A DNA stretch of 64,000 bases. Source: Pseudomonas sp. A34-9. Its GTDB lineage: Bacteria; Pseudomonadota; Gammaproteobacteria; Pseudomonadales; Pseudomonadaceae. The position numbers and the translations under genes were made by a program. Shown one piece after another: positions 37,001-47,300 of the stretch. The stretch's first letter is position 1. Each line of letters starts with the position of its first letter. The notes under the pieces are model-generated. The model searched no databases. It was given only the letters and a program-made list of their open reading frames with translations, and was not told the origin of the DNA. The stretch spans positions 3,808,501-3,872,500 of the forward strand of contig NZ_CP119967.1 in assembly GCF_029543085.1 (NCBI RefSeq), written 5' to 3'.

Positions 37001-40000
37001 TGCCTGATTCAGGTCGAGGCGGTAATGCCGTGCATCGAAACGTGCGTGCAACTGTTCGAGGATGTCGCCATCGCGAGCCTCCAGCGGCACCTGCTGCACA
37101 ACCATCTGCGCCTCGCGCCAGACCACTTGCTGCGGGCTGGGCAAGCCTTCCCAGACCACGCTGGTGCGCAGAATGTCGTGACGGGCGATGACTTGCTGCA
37201 AGTGTGCGGCGAAGGTCTGTAAACGTTCGAGGCTGTCGAAGGCCAGACGTGATTGCAGCAGGTACGGATCGCCCTGCGCGGCGCTCAGATGGTGATAAAG
37301 AATGCCTTCCTGCAACGGTGCCAGCGGATAGATATCCTGCACATTGGCGGCGCCGCCGGGCACGGTGGCGACGATGCGTTCGATGCTGGCCTGATCCAGT
37401 GTGGTCAGGGTCAGCATGTCGGGAGTGATGTGCGTGCACCCGATCGGAATCAGATTGGCCGGCACCTCGATTTCCCGGCCACTGCCCAAGGCGCGCGCCA
37501 AAGCGGCCAGGCTCGGCTGATTGAACAGCACCCGCACATCGGCGCTCAGACCGACCTGACGCATGCGCTCGATCAGGCTCACCGCCAACAGCGAATGGCC
37601 GCCCAGTTCGAAGAAATTATCGTGACGGCCGATCTGTTCGATGTTCAGTACATCGGCCCAGATCTGCGCCAGCGCGACCTCGACCGGTCCTTGCGGCGCT
37701 GCATATTCACGGCTGAGCCAGGCATCCTGATCCGGTTCGGGCAAGGCCTTGCGGTCGAGTTTGCCGTGGGCGGTCAGCGGCAGGCTGTCCAGGCGCACGT
37801 AGGCAGCCGGCACCAAGGTGTCCGGCAGCCGCGCTTGCAGATGGCGGTGCAAGTCGCCGATCTCGACCGATTCGATGGCGATGAACCACGCCACCAGACG
37901 TCCGTCACGCACCAACACCACGCATTCGCGGACCGCGTCATGAGCGCTCAACGCGGCTTCGATTTCGCCGAGTTCAATACGCACGCCGCGCAGTTTCACC
38001 TGATCATCGTTGCGCCCCAGGTATTCAATATTGCCGTCGGCCATCCAGCGTGCGAGGTCGCCGGTGCGGTACATCCGTGCGTGCGGCTCGTCGCTGAACG
38101 GGTCGTCGAGGAACTGTGTCGCGGTCAGTTCCGGACGATTCAGATAACCGCGCGCAACCCCGGCGCCGCCGACATACAACTCACCCTGCACACCGGTCGG
38201 CACTGGCTGCTGTTGACGGTCCAGCAGATAGACCTTGGCATTGGCAATCGGCCGGCCAATGTGCAGCGCCCGCCCGGGTTCGATGCGCCCCGACGTCGCC
38301 ACCACCGTGGCTTCGGTCGGGCCGTAGTTGTTAATCACGGCGAACGTCTGCTCACGCGGGAACTGACGCAACCTGTCGCCCCCGATCAGCAGCGTGCGCA
38401 GGGTCGGATGGCCCAGTTCACGGCTGAACGCGTATTCGGCCACCGGGGTCGGCAGAAAGCTCACCTGCAACGGCTGCGCGCGCCACCACTCGAGCAGTTC
38501 ATCGAGGTGTTCGTTGCCGATCGAGGACGGAGGCAGATGCACGCTCGCACCGACGCACAGCGCGGGCCAGACTTCCCAGGCCATGGCATCGAAGCCGCAA
38601 CCGGCGACGCTGGCGGTGTGGCTGCCGGCGTGCAAATCAAACGCTTCGGCGTGCCAGTGCACGAGGTTTTCCAGAGTACGGTGTTCGACCATTACGCCTT
38701 TCGGCTGACCGGTAGAACCCGAGGTGTAGATCACGTAAGCCAGATTCGCCGGGGTCAGGCCTGGCAGCAGCGGATTGTCCTCAGGCAAGCGCCGCCAGTC
38801 GCTGGCCTCCAGATCAATCACCGGTACCGCGCCGAGCAGGTCGCGCGTCGACGCCTGCGCCAGCACGGCGATCGGGTCGCTGTCCTGCAACAGGTAGGCG
38901 ATGCGCTCTGGCGGATAATCCGCATCGATCGGCACATAACCCGCGCCGGCCTTGAGAATCGCCAACAGCGCAACGAGCATGTCCGGGCCCCGACGCAGGC
39001 AAATCGCGACACGGTCATCGGTTTGTACACCGAGGCCGATCAAGTGATGCGCGAGGCGATTGGCGCGTTGATTGAGTTCGCGGTAGCTGAGCTGTTGCTC
39101 GCCCTGCGCCACCGCCAGCGCCTCGGGATGGGCCAGGACTTGCGCTTCGAACAAGCGCTGCACGGTTTGCGCAGGCGGGTATTGACGACCGCTGATATTG
39201 AAGCCGACCAGCACCCGCTGCCGTTCGCCCGGCGACACGATCGTCAGTTGCTGCAACGGCGCCGTCGGGGTGTACTCCAGCGCCGTGACCAGACTGTGCA
39301 AGGCGGTTTGCAAGTAGTCGCAGACCCGTGCGCCATCCACCTGCGGCACGGCTTGCACGCTCAAGCGGAAACCGTCGCCGAGATCGTCGACGCTGACCAC
39401 CAACGGATAGTTACTGCGCTCGCGGGAACTGAGAATCTGCACCCCGTCCCACATGACAGCGGCGGATTGCGGGGCACTGTGACGGTAGTTGAGCAAGGTG
39501 CTGAACAGCGCCTGCGCACCGGCGACACCGCTGCAACGCTGGGCCAGCGCCAGCGAGGCTTGCTCATGGCCAAGCAACTGCGCGAGGCGCGCATGGGTCG
39601 CACGCACGCCGCTTTCTACCGATTGCACATCGACGCTCACGCGCAGCGGCAAGGTGTTGATGAACATGCCCAACGCCCGATCAGCGCCTTCTCCACCTTG
39701 CATGCGCCCGAGCAAAACGGTGCCGAACACGACGTCTTGCTGGCCCGACACCTGCGCCAGCACCTGCGCCCAGGCCTGGTGCACCAGACTCGCCACGCTG
39801 ACTCCCAGTCGCCGGGCCTGCTCGCGCAGACGTTGGCCGAGGCCGGCATCGAGGTCTGAATGGCTGTCGAGGATGTCGCTGCCGTCGCCGTGCACGTCCT
39901 GCAAACCGAAGGCCACGGTCGGCTCGTCAATGTCGGCGAGCATCTCGCGGAAAAACGCCTCATGCGCCTGATCATCGACGCCGAGCCGCGCCTGCGCGAC

Positions 40001-43000
40001 AAAGTGGCGGTATTGCACCGGCGGCGGCAAATCGCTGCTGCGGCCAAGCATGACGTCGTTCATTTCCGCGACCAGCACGTCCAGTGCGGTGTGATCGAGG
40101 ACGATATGGTGGAGTAGCAGAATGCCGATCCAGCGCTGGTGCGGCTGATCTTCGGTGTAGACAAAGCGCATCAGCGGCGCGCGATTGAGGTCGAGGCGAT
40201 AGTGCCGTGGATCGAAACGCGCCTGCATCTGCTCCAGCACGTCGCCGTCGAGCTCATCGGCGTCGACGCGTTCCAGCGCCAGTGGCGCTTCACGCCACAC
40301 GACTTGCACCGCCTCTTCGAGCCCGGCCCAGACGATGCCGGTGCGCAGAATGTCATGGCGCTGGATAACGCCGTTGAGGGCGCCGACGAAGGTTTTGATC
40401 TGCGCCAGACCCTCGAAGGCAAATTGCGCCTGCAACACATACGGATCACCGGCGCTGGTCGCCAGATGGTGATAGAGAATCCCCGCCTGCAACGGCGCCA
40501 GGCCATAGATGTCCTGCACATTGGCGATGCCGCCTGGCACGCTGGCAACCACGCGGTCGATCTCGGCTTGATCGAGACTGGCCAGCGGCAACATGGCCGG
40601 GGTAATGCGCGTGCAACCCGGTTCGATCAGGTTGTCCGGCACGATGATGGAGCGTTCGCTGCTCAAGCTCGCCGCCAGCGCCGCCACACTTGGCTGACCG
40701 AACAGCACGCGCACGTCACAGTGCAAATCCTGTTGGCGCATGCGTTCGATCAGTTTCACCGCCAGTAGCGAATGACCGCCAAGTTCGAAGAAGTTGTCAT
40801 GGCGGCCGACCTGCTCAACGCCCAGCAATGTCTGCCAGAGTCCGGCAATCAGGGTTTCCACGGCACCGACCGGCGCTTCGAAACCCCGACGGGCGAAGGC
40901 CTCGCTGTCCGGTGCCGGCAAGGCTTTGCGGTCGAGCTTGCCGTTGGCGGTCAATGGCAATGCCTCAAGGCGCACGAAAGCGCTCGGCACCATGTACTCA
41001 GCCAGCGAAACCAGCAGTTGATCGCGCAGTTGCGCCACATCCGGTGCGGCGCCTTCGTCGGCCAGCCAGTACGCGACCAGACGCTGGTCACCGGGGCTGT
41101 CCTCACGGGCGATCACCACGGCCTCGCGCACGCCTTCGCAGGCGGACAGGCGCGCTTCGATTTCACCCAGTTCGATACGGAAACCGCGAATTTTCACTTG
41201 GTCGTCGTTGCGACCGAGGTATTCAAGGCTGCCATCTGCGGCCCAGCGTGCGAGGTCGCCGGTTTTATACAAACGCGTCTCGGCGTTTTCGTCGAACGGA
41301 TCATTGATAAAGCGCTCGGCCGTCAGCGCTTCGCGATTCAGATAGCCACGAGCCACGCCGGCGCCACCCACGTACAACTCGCCAATCACGCCGACCGGAA
41401 CCGGTTCACGCTGGGCATCGAGGACATACAGTTGCAGGTCGGGAATGCGCACACCAATCGGGCTGACGCCGACCAATTGCGCGTCGGCAGCTTGCAGCGG
41501 TCGATACGTCACGTGCACCGTGGTTTCGGTGATGCCGTACATGTTCACCAGCCGCGTTCCGGCATTGCCAACCCGCGCATACCACGGCTTGAGCAGTCCC
41601 GGCTCCAGCGCTTCGCCACCGAAAACCACTTCGCGCAGGGAGTGCTGCAACGTGCTGCGACCCTGCGCGGCGATCAGTTGACGGAACGCGCTCGGCGTCT
41701 GGTTGAGCACGGTCACGCCGGTCTGGCAGAGCAATGCATAGCAGTCGTCCGGCGAGCGGCTGACGGCTTGCGGGATCAGCAACAATTGCCCGCCGAACGC
41801 CAGCGCCGCCCAGATTTCCCACACCGAGAAGTCGAACGCGAAGGAATGGAACAGCACCCCGATGTCCTGTTGGTTGAACTGGAACCAGTCATCGGTGGCA
41901 GAAAACAAACGTACAACGTTACGGTGCTCGACCATCACGCCTTTGGGCAAACCGGTGGAGCCGGAGGTGTAGATGACGTACGCCAGATGCGCCGGGGTCA
42001 GTTCGGGGATCTGCGGATTGCTGTCGAGTTCGGCCTTGAGGTGGCCGCTGTCGAGGTCGATTTGCGGTACAGCGAGATCAGCCAGACGATCGCGCGTCGC
42101 CGCTTGCATGAGCACCGCCACCGGGGCGCTGTCCTGCAAGGTGAAGGCGATTCTGTCCAGCGGATAGGCCGGATCGATGGGCACGTAACCGGCGCCAGCC
42201 TTGAGCACACCGAGCAGGCCGATGATCATGTGCGGGCCACGTTCGACGCAGATCGCCACGCGGTCATCGGGGCGAATGTTCAGCGCCAGCAGATGGTGGG
42301 CGAGCTGGTTGGCGCGGCGGTTGAGTTCACTGTAACTGAGTGTCTGCCCTTCGAAAATCAACGCCGTGGCGTCAGGTCGGGCCTGTGCATGGGCTTCGAA
42401 TTGCTGGTGGATCAGCGCGGTTGCAGGGAACTGCGCCACCGGCAGATTCGTGCCGTGCAGCAGTTGTTCGCGTTCGCTGGCCGGAAGGATTGTCAGGTTT
42501 TGCAGAGCCACATCAGCGCTGGATTGCAGGGCCGCCGCCAGACTTTCCAGCGCCGTGTTCAGGTACGCGGCCATGCGCTCGGGGCCGAGTGCAGCATCCG
42601 CCAGCGCGGTGATGCGCAAGTCTTCGCCGAGGTCATCGATATTGATCGTCAGCGGGTAGTTGGTGCGCTCGCGGGCGCCGAGCACCTGCACACCGGGGGC
42701 AATATCGACGACGTCAGCGACTTCTTCGACGCTGCTGTGTCGGTAGTTGAGGATCGCGCTGAACAGCGGCGTCGGCACCGCGACGGCGCTGCAGCGTTGG
42801 GCCAGGGCCAGCGAAGCCTGCTCGTGCGCCAGTAACGTGGTCAGTCGCCGATGAGTCGTCAGCACACCCGCGCGCACGCTTTGCTCGCCGACATCAACGC
42901 GCAGCGGCAAGGTATTGATAAACATCCCCAGCGCCTGCTCACCGCCCTCGCCCGCGTCCATCCGCCCCAGCAATACGGTGCCGAATACCACCGCCGTGCG

Positions 43001-44056
43001 CCCCGACAATTGCCCCAGTACCCGCGCCAGCGCCAGGTGCGTCAGGCTCGCGACACTCACGCCCGCCTGCCGCGCCTGCTCGCGCAGCTGCCGGCTCAAG
43101 CGACTGTCGAGCATCAACGAGGCTTCCTCGATGGCGTGGCCGTCGCCCTGTACATCCTGCAAACCACACGGCAGCGTCGGCTCGTCGATATCGGCGAGCA
43201 TGTCGCGGAAAAACGCCTCCTGCGCCTGCTCATTGCCGGCACTGCGCGCCTTGGCCAAGTGATCGCGATACGGCACCGCCGCAGGCACTTGCGCGGTCTG
43301 CCCGAGCAGACAGGCCTGAATTTCCCGACGCAGCACGTCCAGCGCCACGTGATCCATGATCATGTGATGAAACAGCAACAGCGCGACTACGCGGCCCTGA
43401 GCGGGATCCTGCGCGTAGACCACGCGCAGCAACGGCGCGTGCTGCATGTCGAGACGAAAGTACTGAGGGTCGTGGCGTTCGAGCAGTTGGGTGAGTACGT
43501 CAGCGCTGTAGTCCACGGTCACTTCCTGACACACCAGCGGCGCCTCGCGCCACACCACCTGTACGGCTTCGTCGAGGTATTCCCAGACGAACGAGGTGCG
43601 CAGAATGTCGTGACGTTTGACCACCCAGCGCAGCGCGTCGGCGAAAGCGTCCAGCCGTTGCTGGCTGTCGAACACAAAGCGCGCCTGCGAGATGTAAGGG
43701 TCACCGGCAGCGGCCGAGAGATGGTGATAAAGCATGCCTTCCTGCAACGCGGACAGCGGATAAATGTCCTGTACGTTGGCCGCGCCACCCGGCACCGTGG
43801 CGACGATACGGTCGAGGGCATCCTGTTGCAGATTCACCAGCGGCAGCATGTCCGGGGTGATGCGAAAGGCCGGGCTCAGCCAGTCACCGCCGTGCTCAGC
43901 GACCAGTTCCAGCAATTGCGCCTTGTGCGCCGCGAGGCTGTCCCACAACGCGTCATCCAGCGCGTCGTCGCTGCCCAGAATGACCAGGTCTTCATCTTCC
44001 TGTTGAAGGCGGATCGCATGGGTCGAAATAACAGCCATCAGTTCGCTGAAATGCAT
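31040..44056 (-). CDS. lipopeptide NRPS B: modules 3-6 (Thr, Leu, Leu, Ser)
   Basis: Middle synthetase, 4338 aa, four C-A-T modules behind a TubC-like N-terminal docking segment (residues 1-60). Carrier serines are at residues 1096, 2155, 3217 and 4296; A-domain TSGSTG cores are near 700, 1780, 2842 and 3907. Codes: DFWNVGMVH (Thr3), DAWFLGNVV (Leu4), DAWFLGNVV (Leu5), DVWHMSLVD (Ser6). All four condensation domains begin PGGxANVQDIY and carry the HHLxxxxGD signature of dual epimerization/condensation domains, so residues 2-5 of the peptide should be D. There are no separate epimerization domains and no thioesterase. The Thr3 side chain is the expected lactone acceptor (family knowledge). The ATG at 44056 lies 254 bp after NRPS A, a gap filled by a REPIN-like repeat; the stop overlaps NRPS C by 4 bp. 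Confidence 0.97.
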   Translation of the reverse strand: MHFSELMAVISTHAIRLQQEDEDLVILGSDDALDDALWDSLAAHKAQLLELVAEHGGDWLSPAFRITPDMLPLVNLQQDALDRIVATVPGGAANVQDIYPLSALQEGMLYHHLSAAAGDPYISQARFVFDSQQRLDAFADALRWVVKRHDILRTSFVWEYLDEAVQVVWREAPLVCQEVTVDYSADVLTQLLERHDPQYFRLDMQHAPLLRVVYAQDPAQGRVVALLLFHHMIMDHVALDVLRREIQACLLGQTAQVPAAVPYRDHLAKARSAGNEQAQEAFFRDMLADIDEPTLPCGLQDVQGDGHAIEEASLMLDSRLSRQLREQARQAGVSVASLTHLALARVLGQLSGRTAVVFGTVLLGRMDAGEGGEQALGMFINTLPLRVDVGEQSVRAGVLTTHRRLTTLLAHEQASLALAQRCSAVAVPTPLFSAILNYRHSSVEEVADVVDIAPGVQVLGARERTNYPLTINIDDLGEDLRITALADAALGPERMAAYLNTALESLAAALQSSADVALQNLTILPASEREQLLHGTNLPVAQFPATALIHQQFEAHAQARPDATALIFEGQTLSYSELNRRANQLAHHLLALNIRPDDRVAICVERGPHMIIGLLGVLKAGAGYVPIDPAYPLDRIAFTLQDSAPVAVLMQAATRDRLADLAVPQIDLDSGHLKAELDSNPQIPELTPAHLAYVIYTSGSTGLPKGVMVEHRNVVRLFSATDDWFQFNQQDIGVLFHSFAFDFSVWEIWAALAFGGQLLLIPQAVSRSPDDCYALLCQTGVTVLNQTPSAFRQLIAAQGRSTLQHSLREVVFGGEALEPGLLKPWYARVGNAGTRLVNMYGITETTVHVTYRPLQAADAQLVGVSPIGVRIPDLQLYVLDAQREPVPVGVIGELYVGGAGVARGYLNREALTAERFINDPFDENAETRLYKTGDLARWAADGSLEYLGRNDDQVKIRGFRIELGEIEARLSACEGVREAVVIAREDSPGDQRLVAYWLADEGAAPDVAQLRDQLLVSLAEYMVPSAFVRLEALPLTANGKLDRKALPAPDSEAFARRGFEAPVGAVETLIAGLWQTLLGVEQVGRHDNFFELGGHSLLAVKLIERMRQQDLHCDVRVLFGQPSVAALAASLSSERSIIVPDNLIEPGCTRITPAMLPLASLDQAEIDRVVASVPGGIANVQDIYGLAPLQAGILYHHLATSAGDPYVLQAQFAFEGLAQIKTFVGALNGVIQRHDILRTGIVWAGLEEAVQVVWREAPLALERVDADELDGDVLEQMQARFDPRHYRLDLNRAPLMRFVYTEDQPHQRWIGILLLHHIVLDHTALDVLVAEMNDVMLGRSSDLPPPVQYRHFVAQARLGVDDQAHEAFFREMLADIDEPTVAFGLQDVHGDGSDILDSHSDLDAGLGQRLREQARRLGVSVASLVHQAWAQVLAQVSGQQDVVFGTVLLGRMQGGEGADRALGMFINTLPLRVSVDVQSVESGVRATHARLAQLLGHEQASLALAQRCSGVAGAQALFSTLLNYRHSAPQSAAVMWDGVQILSSRERSNYPLVVSVDDLGDGFRLSVQAVPQVDGARVCDYLQTALHSLVTALEYTPTAPLQQLTIVSPGERQRVLVGFNISGRQYPPAQTVQRLFEAQVLAHPEALAVAQGEQQLSYRELNQRANRLAHHLIGLGVQTDDRVAICLRRGPDMLVALLAILKAGAGYVPIDADYPPERIAYLLQDSDPIAVLAQASTRDLLGAVPVIDLEASDWRRLPEDNPLLPGLTPANLAYVIYTSGSTGQPKGVMVEHRTLENLVHWHAEAFDLHAGSHTASVAGCGFDAMAWEVWPALCVGASVHLPPSSIGNEHLDELLEWWRAQPLQVSFLPTPVAEYAFSRELGHPTLRTLLIGGDRLRQFPREQTFAVINNYGPTEATVVATSGRIEPGRALHIGRPIANAKVYLLDRQQQPVPTGVQGELYVGGAGVARGYLNRPELTATQFLDDPFSDEPHARMYRTGDLARWMADGNIEYLGRNDDQVKLRGVRIELGEIEAALSAHDAVRECVVLVRDGRLVAWFIAIESVEIGDLHRHLQARLPDTLVPAAYVRLDSLPLTAHGKLDRKALPEPDQDAWLSREYAAPQGPVEVALAQIWADVLNIEQIGRHDNFFELGGHSLLAVSLIERMRQVGLSADVRVLFNQPSLAALARALGSGREIEVPANLIPIGCTHITPDMLTLTTLDQASIERIVATVPGGAANVQDIYPLAPLQEGILYHHLSAAQGDPYLLQSRLAFDSLERLQTFAAHLQQVIARHDILRTSVVWEGLPSPQQVVWREAQMVVQQVPLEARDGDILEQLHARFDARHYRLDLNQAPLIRMVYAEDPLQQQVVAIVLFHHSILDHTAMEVIGREMHGLMFDQLDTLTPPMPYRNYVAQARLGADEQEHEAFFREMLGDIDEPTLPFGLQDVQGDGRGIEEALQPVDAALNLRVREQSRQLGVSPASLMHMAWAQVLGVVCGRREVVFGTVLMGRMQGGEGADRTLGVFINTLPLRVDLAEGVRAGVKTTHARLTALLGHEHASLALAQRCSAMVGTAPLFSALLNYRHSAAEQQPHDGQGIWQGVRMLGGEERSNYPLTLSVDDLGEGFALNVLALAEIGAQRLCSYMHTALEHLVTALEQAPQRPLNRLPVLSVADYEHLLVGFNPHSAAYPRGATIHRLVEAQAEQQPDALAVIQAAQQLTYAQLNQRANRLAHHLLGLGVQPDDRIAVCLRRSPDMLVAILAILKAGAGYVPVDPAYPAERIAYLLQDSAPMAVLAQAATADLLGAVPLIDLDNPTWQQLSDSNPQLSALTPAHLAYVIYTSGSTGQPKGVMVEHATLENLVHWHCEAFDLRAGSHTSSVAGCGFDAMAWEVWPALCVGATLHLPPESVRNEHLDELLQWWRAQPLQVSFLPTPVAEYAFSRDLGHPTLRTLLIGGDKLRQFPREQTFAVINNYGPTEATVVATSGAVEAGQVLHIGRPMANAKIYLLDDQQRPVPVGVAGELYVGGAGVARGYLHRPELTAERFLDDPFSDEPQARMYRTGDLARWLADGSIEYLGRNDDQVKLRGVRIELGEIEAALSGHEAVQDCVVLVRDGQLLAWFTERLNVDIEDLRRHLQAQLPQALVPAAYVRLQALPLTANGKLDRKALPEPDQTAWLSREYAAPQGTVEIALAQIWSDVLNVEQVGRHDNFFELGGHSLLAVTLIERMRQVDLSTDVRVLFSQPTLAALAAAVGSGREVAVPDNLIAADCTHITPDMLPLVQLDQAGIERIVATVPGGAANVQDIYPLAPLQEGILYHHLSAAKGDPYLLQSCLAFDSIERFQAFAAALRQVMTRHDILRTSIAWQGLAAPVQVVWRRAQLPIQVVALEPAQGEAIDQLRARFDARHWRMDLDQAPLLRLVYALDPDQQRVVAMLLFHHIAMDHTALAVVSEEMQAILRGDERLPVAAVPYRNYVAQTRLGVSDQEHEAFFREMLGDIDEPTLPFGLQDVQGDGNDIEEVCQPLPAVVAQRLRSQARLLGVSVASLFHLAWARVLAATSGQERVVFGTVLLGRMQGGAGADRGLGMFINTLPLRVDVDESSVRAGVKATHARLSALLAHEHASLALAQRCSGVAAPSPLFSAMLNYRHSDSEAQQDIKRESWQGIESLAGEERTNYPLTLNVDDLGSGFQLTVMTPSRIGAARIGQFMQNALVALAEALEQTPQQPLNRLAVLPAEERQALVFGLNDTDVEYDLQQTLHGLFEAQVRCTPDAVAVFAGEQALSYTQLNERANRLARHLISLGVQVDSRVAICVERSLEMVIGLLAINKAGAAYVPLDPAYPPERLAYMLEDSAPAVVLVHGATRTVLGDITTPLVDLDQNTWQSWSADNPQVPALTPRHSAYVIYTSGSTGQPKGVVNEHAAVVNRLLWMQDAYRLSAADSVLQKTPFSFDVSVWEFFWPLMTGARLVMARPGGHKDPQYLTDVIEAERITTLHFVPSMLDVFLANSDITRCDGLRQVMCSGEALPGSLVRRFKLQLPGSALHNLYGPTEAAVDVTAWDCAGSIEQTPDNTPIGKPIANTRMYILDAQQQPVPQGVIGELYIAGVQVARGYLNRPELSAERFLNDPFQPGGRMYRTGDVARYRPDGNIEYLGRNDDQVKIRGLRIELGEIQARLAQIEGVQEAVVVAREEVAGDKRLVAYYTGERLEIDLLRRHLLEHLPDYMVPAVFVHLDALPLSPNGKLDRKALPAPDQQSLKTREYEAPVGDVEITLARLWAELLNVERVGRHDHFFELGGHSLLAVSLIGRLRQEGMEADVRALFEQPTLAGYAAITERMEIVL

Positions 44057-44205
44057 GAGGTAACCTGCTGTAAATACGGAAAAAAGGAGCGCGCAGCAGC
44101 GAGTCCGTGCACGCGGCGCGCAGCCTGGAAAAACTAAAACATCGGGGCGTGGGTGTCTGACATGGGAAGCGGGGACAAGCCGCCGGCTTGAGCACAGCAG
44201 TCCCC

Positions 44206-44294
44206 CTGTACAGGAACTGCCGAAGGCTGCGATCTGTTGATCTTGCTTTTAAAAACAGGATCAACAGATCGCAGCCTTCGGCAGCTCCTACAGG
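44206..44294. repeat. REPIN-like inverted repeat between NRPS A and NRPS B
   Basis: Long imperfect hairpin with arms of about 36 bases: CAGGAACTGCCGAAGGCTGC... on the left and the complement ...GCAGCCTTCGGCAGCTCCTA on the right, around an AT-rich centre (TTGCTTTTAAAAAC). It shares its arm sequence with the repeats at 56624-56719 and 59177-59254. It occupies a third of the 254-bp gap between the first two synthetase genes, which would otherwise form one transcript with NRPS C. Confidence 0.8.
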
Positions 44295-44310
44295 CAGGGT
44301 TCGTTCGCCG

Positions 44311-47300
44311 TCAGAGCCGGCGTTTGCGACTGAGGCTCGGGATGGTGGTCTGGGCGATCTCGACGTGCTTCGCCTGCCGCGAGGTCTGTGCCGCCAGCGC
44401 TGCCAGTGTCGGCTCGCTGAACAGCGTCCGCGCATCGACATGCAGCCCGGCCAGACGCATGCGCGCGACCAGGCTGACCGCCAACAGCGAATGCCCGCCC
44501 AGTTCGAAGAAGTTGTCGTGGCGCCCGACCTGCTCGACCTTGAGCACCTGCGCCCAGATCTGCGCCAAGGCATTTTCCACGTCGCCTTCGGGCGCCTCGT
44601 AAGGACGACTGAGCAGTGCCTCCGCCCCCGGTTCCGGCAATGCCTTGCGGTCGATTTTGTCGTTGGGCGTCAACGGCAACGCCGCCAGCATCACGTAGGC
44701 GCCGGGCACCATGAACTCCGGCAACTGCGCCAACACATGCTTACGCAACGCCTCCAGCGTCGGTTCAGGCGACTCGGCACGCACGCTGTAATAAGCCACC
44801 AGCCGCTCATCGCGCACCAGCACCACCGCCTCGCGGATGGCCGGGTGTTCAAGCAGGCGCGCTTCAATCTCGCCCAGCTCAAGGCGAACCCCGCGCAACT
44901 TGACCTGAAAGTCGTTGCGACCGAGAAATTCGAGATTGCCGTCAGCGCCGTAACGCACCAGATCGCCGGTGCGATACAAGCGATCGCCGGCCACGAACGG
45001 ACTGTCGATAAAGCGTTCGGCCTGCAGTTGCGGCAGTCCCAAATAGCCCCGCGCCACGCCCACCCCGCCAATGTGCAAATGACCACTGACGCCAAACGGC
45101 ACCGGTTGATCGCCGGCATCGAGGACATACAGCCGCGTGTTGCTCAGGGCCTTGCCGATCGGCACCAGCGTCTGCGGCACCGGTTCGCCGGGCTCCAGAG
45201 TCCAGCCGCTGCTGTCGACCGTGGTTTCGGTCGGCCCATAGACGTTGTGCAGGCGCACCCATGGCAGGCGCTCGCGCACTTGCCGGGCCAGGGCGACGGT
45301 CAACTCGCCGCCACCGTTGAGCACGTCGGTGAGGCTGGTGCACTGGCTGACATCGTCTTGTTCGATGAATTGCTGCAACAACGCCGGTACGAACTTGACC
45401 ACGGTAATGTTCTGCTCGCGGATCACTTGCGTCACGTACGCCGAATCGCGGTTGCCATCGGCCCGCGCCAGGACCAGGCGCATGCCTGAGCAGAGTGGCC
45501 AGAAGATCTCCCACACCGAACTGTCGAAACTGTACGGCGCCTTTTGCAGCAACGCCCCGTGTTCCGTCGGCGGCGCCAGTTGCGACCCCCAGTGCACCAT
45601 GTTGCAGGCGCTGCGGTGCTCGATCATTACGCCTTTCGGCGTGCCGGTAGAGCCGGAGGTGTAGATCATGTAGGCCAGATTCGCCGCGTCGAGGCCCGGT
45701 ACCTGCGGATTGTCGTGGGGATGGTCCTGCCAGGCACCGAGGTCGAGATCGATCAGCGGCACGCCGGGTTCGCCGAGCAGATCGCGCGTTGCCGCATGCA
45801 CCAGCAGCGCGACCGGTGCGCTGTCCTGCAACATGTAGTTCAGCCGTTGCAGCGGATAATCCGGATCGAGCGGCACATAAGCACCGCCCGCCTTGAGAAT
45901 CCCCAGCAGACCGATCACCAACTCAGGCCCGCGCTCGACGCAGATCGCCACCCGCGAATCCGGCTGCACGCCCAGCCCGCGCAGATGATGGGCCAAGCGG
46001 TTGGCCTGCGCGTTCAACTCGCCATAGGTCAAGCGTTGCTCGGCGAACTGCACGGCGATGGCATCCGGCTTACTCCGAACCTGTTGCTCGAACAAAGAGT
46101 GAAGCGGCCGGTCCATCGGACAGTCGACTGCTGTGGCATTGAACTCGATCAGCAGCCGTTGCAGCTCCTCTGCCGGCAACAATGGCAGACGATTCAACGG
46201 CCGTTGCGGCGTGGTTTCCAGCGCCTCGACCAAACCGCTCAAGGCCGCTTGCACGTAGCCGCCAATCCGCTGCGCACCAATGCTCGACAAGGTTCTGGTG
46301 GTCAGACGCAAGCCTGTGCCGAGGTCATCGACACTCAGGGTAAACGGGTAATTGGTGCGCTCCTCATTGGCCAGAGTCTCGATGCCTTCCCAGGTTTGCC
46401 GAGAGTGCTTTTGCTCGACGTCATCGCTGTGCCGATAGTTGAGCAAGGCGCTGAACAGCGGCGCCGGTGCGGCGACGCCACTGCAACGTTGAGCCAGTGC
46501 CAAAGAGGCGTGTTCATGGGCGAGCAAAGCGGTCAGGCGCGCATGGGTGGACTTCACCGCGGTACGGGCGCCCTCGCTCACATCGACCCGCAGCGGCAAC
46601 GTGTTGATGAACACCCCCAGCGCCCGGTCGGCACCCGCGCCGCCCTGCATGCGCCCCATCAACACCGTGCCGAACACCACGCTTTGCTGGCCGGATGTCG
46701 CCGCCAACACTTGCGCCCAGGCGAGGTGGATCAGGCTGGCAACACTCACACCCGCCAGGCGTGCCTGCTGTTGCAGGCGCTGATAGAGATTGGGTGCCAC
46801 CGCTTGCCCGGCTTCTTCAATATTGCTGCCATCGCCCTGCACATTCTGCAAAGCGAATGGCAACGTCGGCTCGTCGATGTCGCCGAGCATCTGGCGAAAG
46901 AACGCTTCATGCTCTTGTTCACTGACACCCAATCGCGTTTGCGCCACATAGTTGCGATACGGCACCGACGCCGCCAGCGGTTCGGTGCACCCCGACAGGC
47001 TGGCGTGGATTTCTTCGCGCATGGCCTCCAGCGCAATGTGATCCATCGCCAGGTGATGGAACAGCAAGATGCCGACCACCCGGTTATGCGCAGGGTCACG
47101 GGCGAACATCAGGCGCAGCAGCGGTGCCTGACTGACATCGAGGCGATAGCGCCGCGCATCGAAACGCTGGTGCAATTGATCGATGACCGCGCCGTGGGCA
47201 GGGTCCAGTTCGACCTCCTGCACCGGCAGAATCGCCGCGCGCCACACCACTTGCACGGGTGAAGGCAGCCCTTCCCAGACCACCGCCGTGCGCAGGATGT

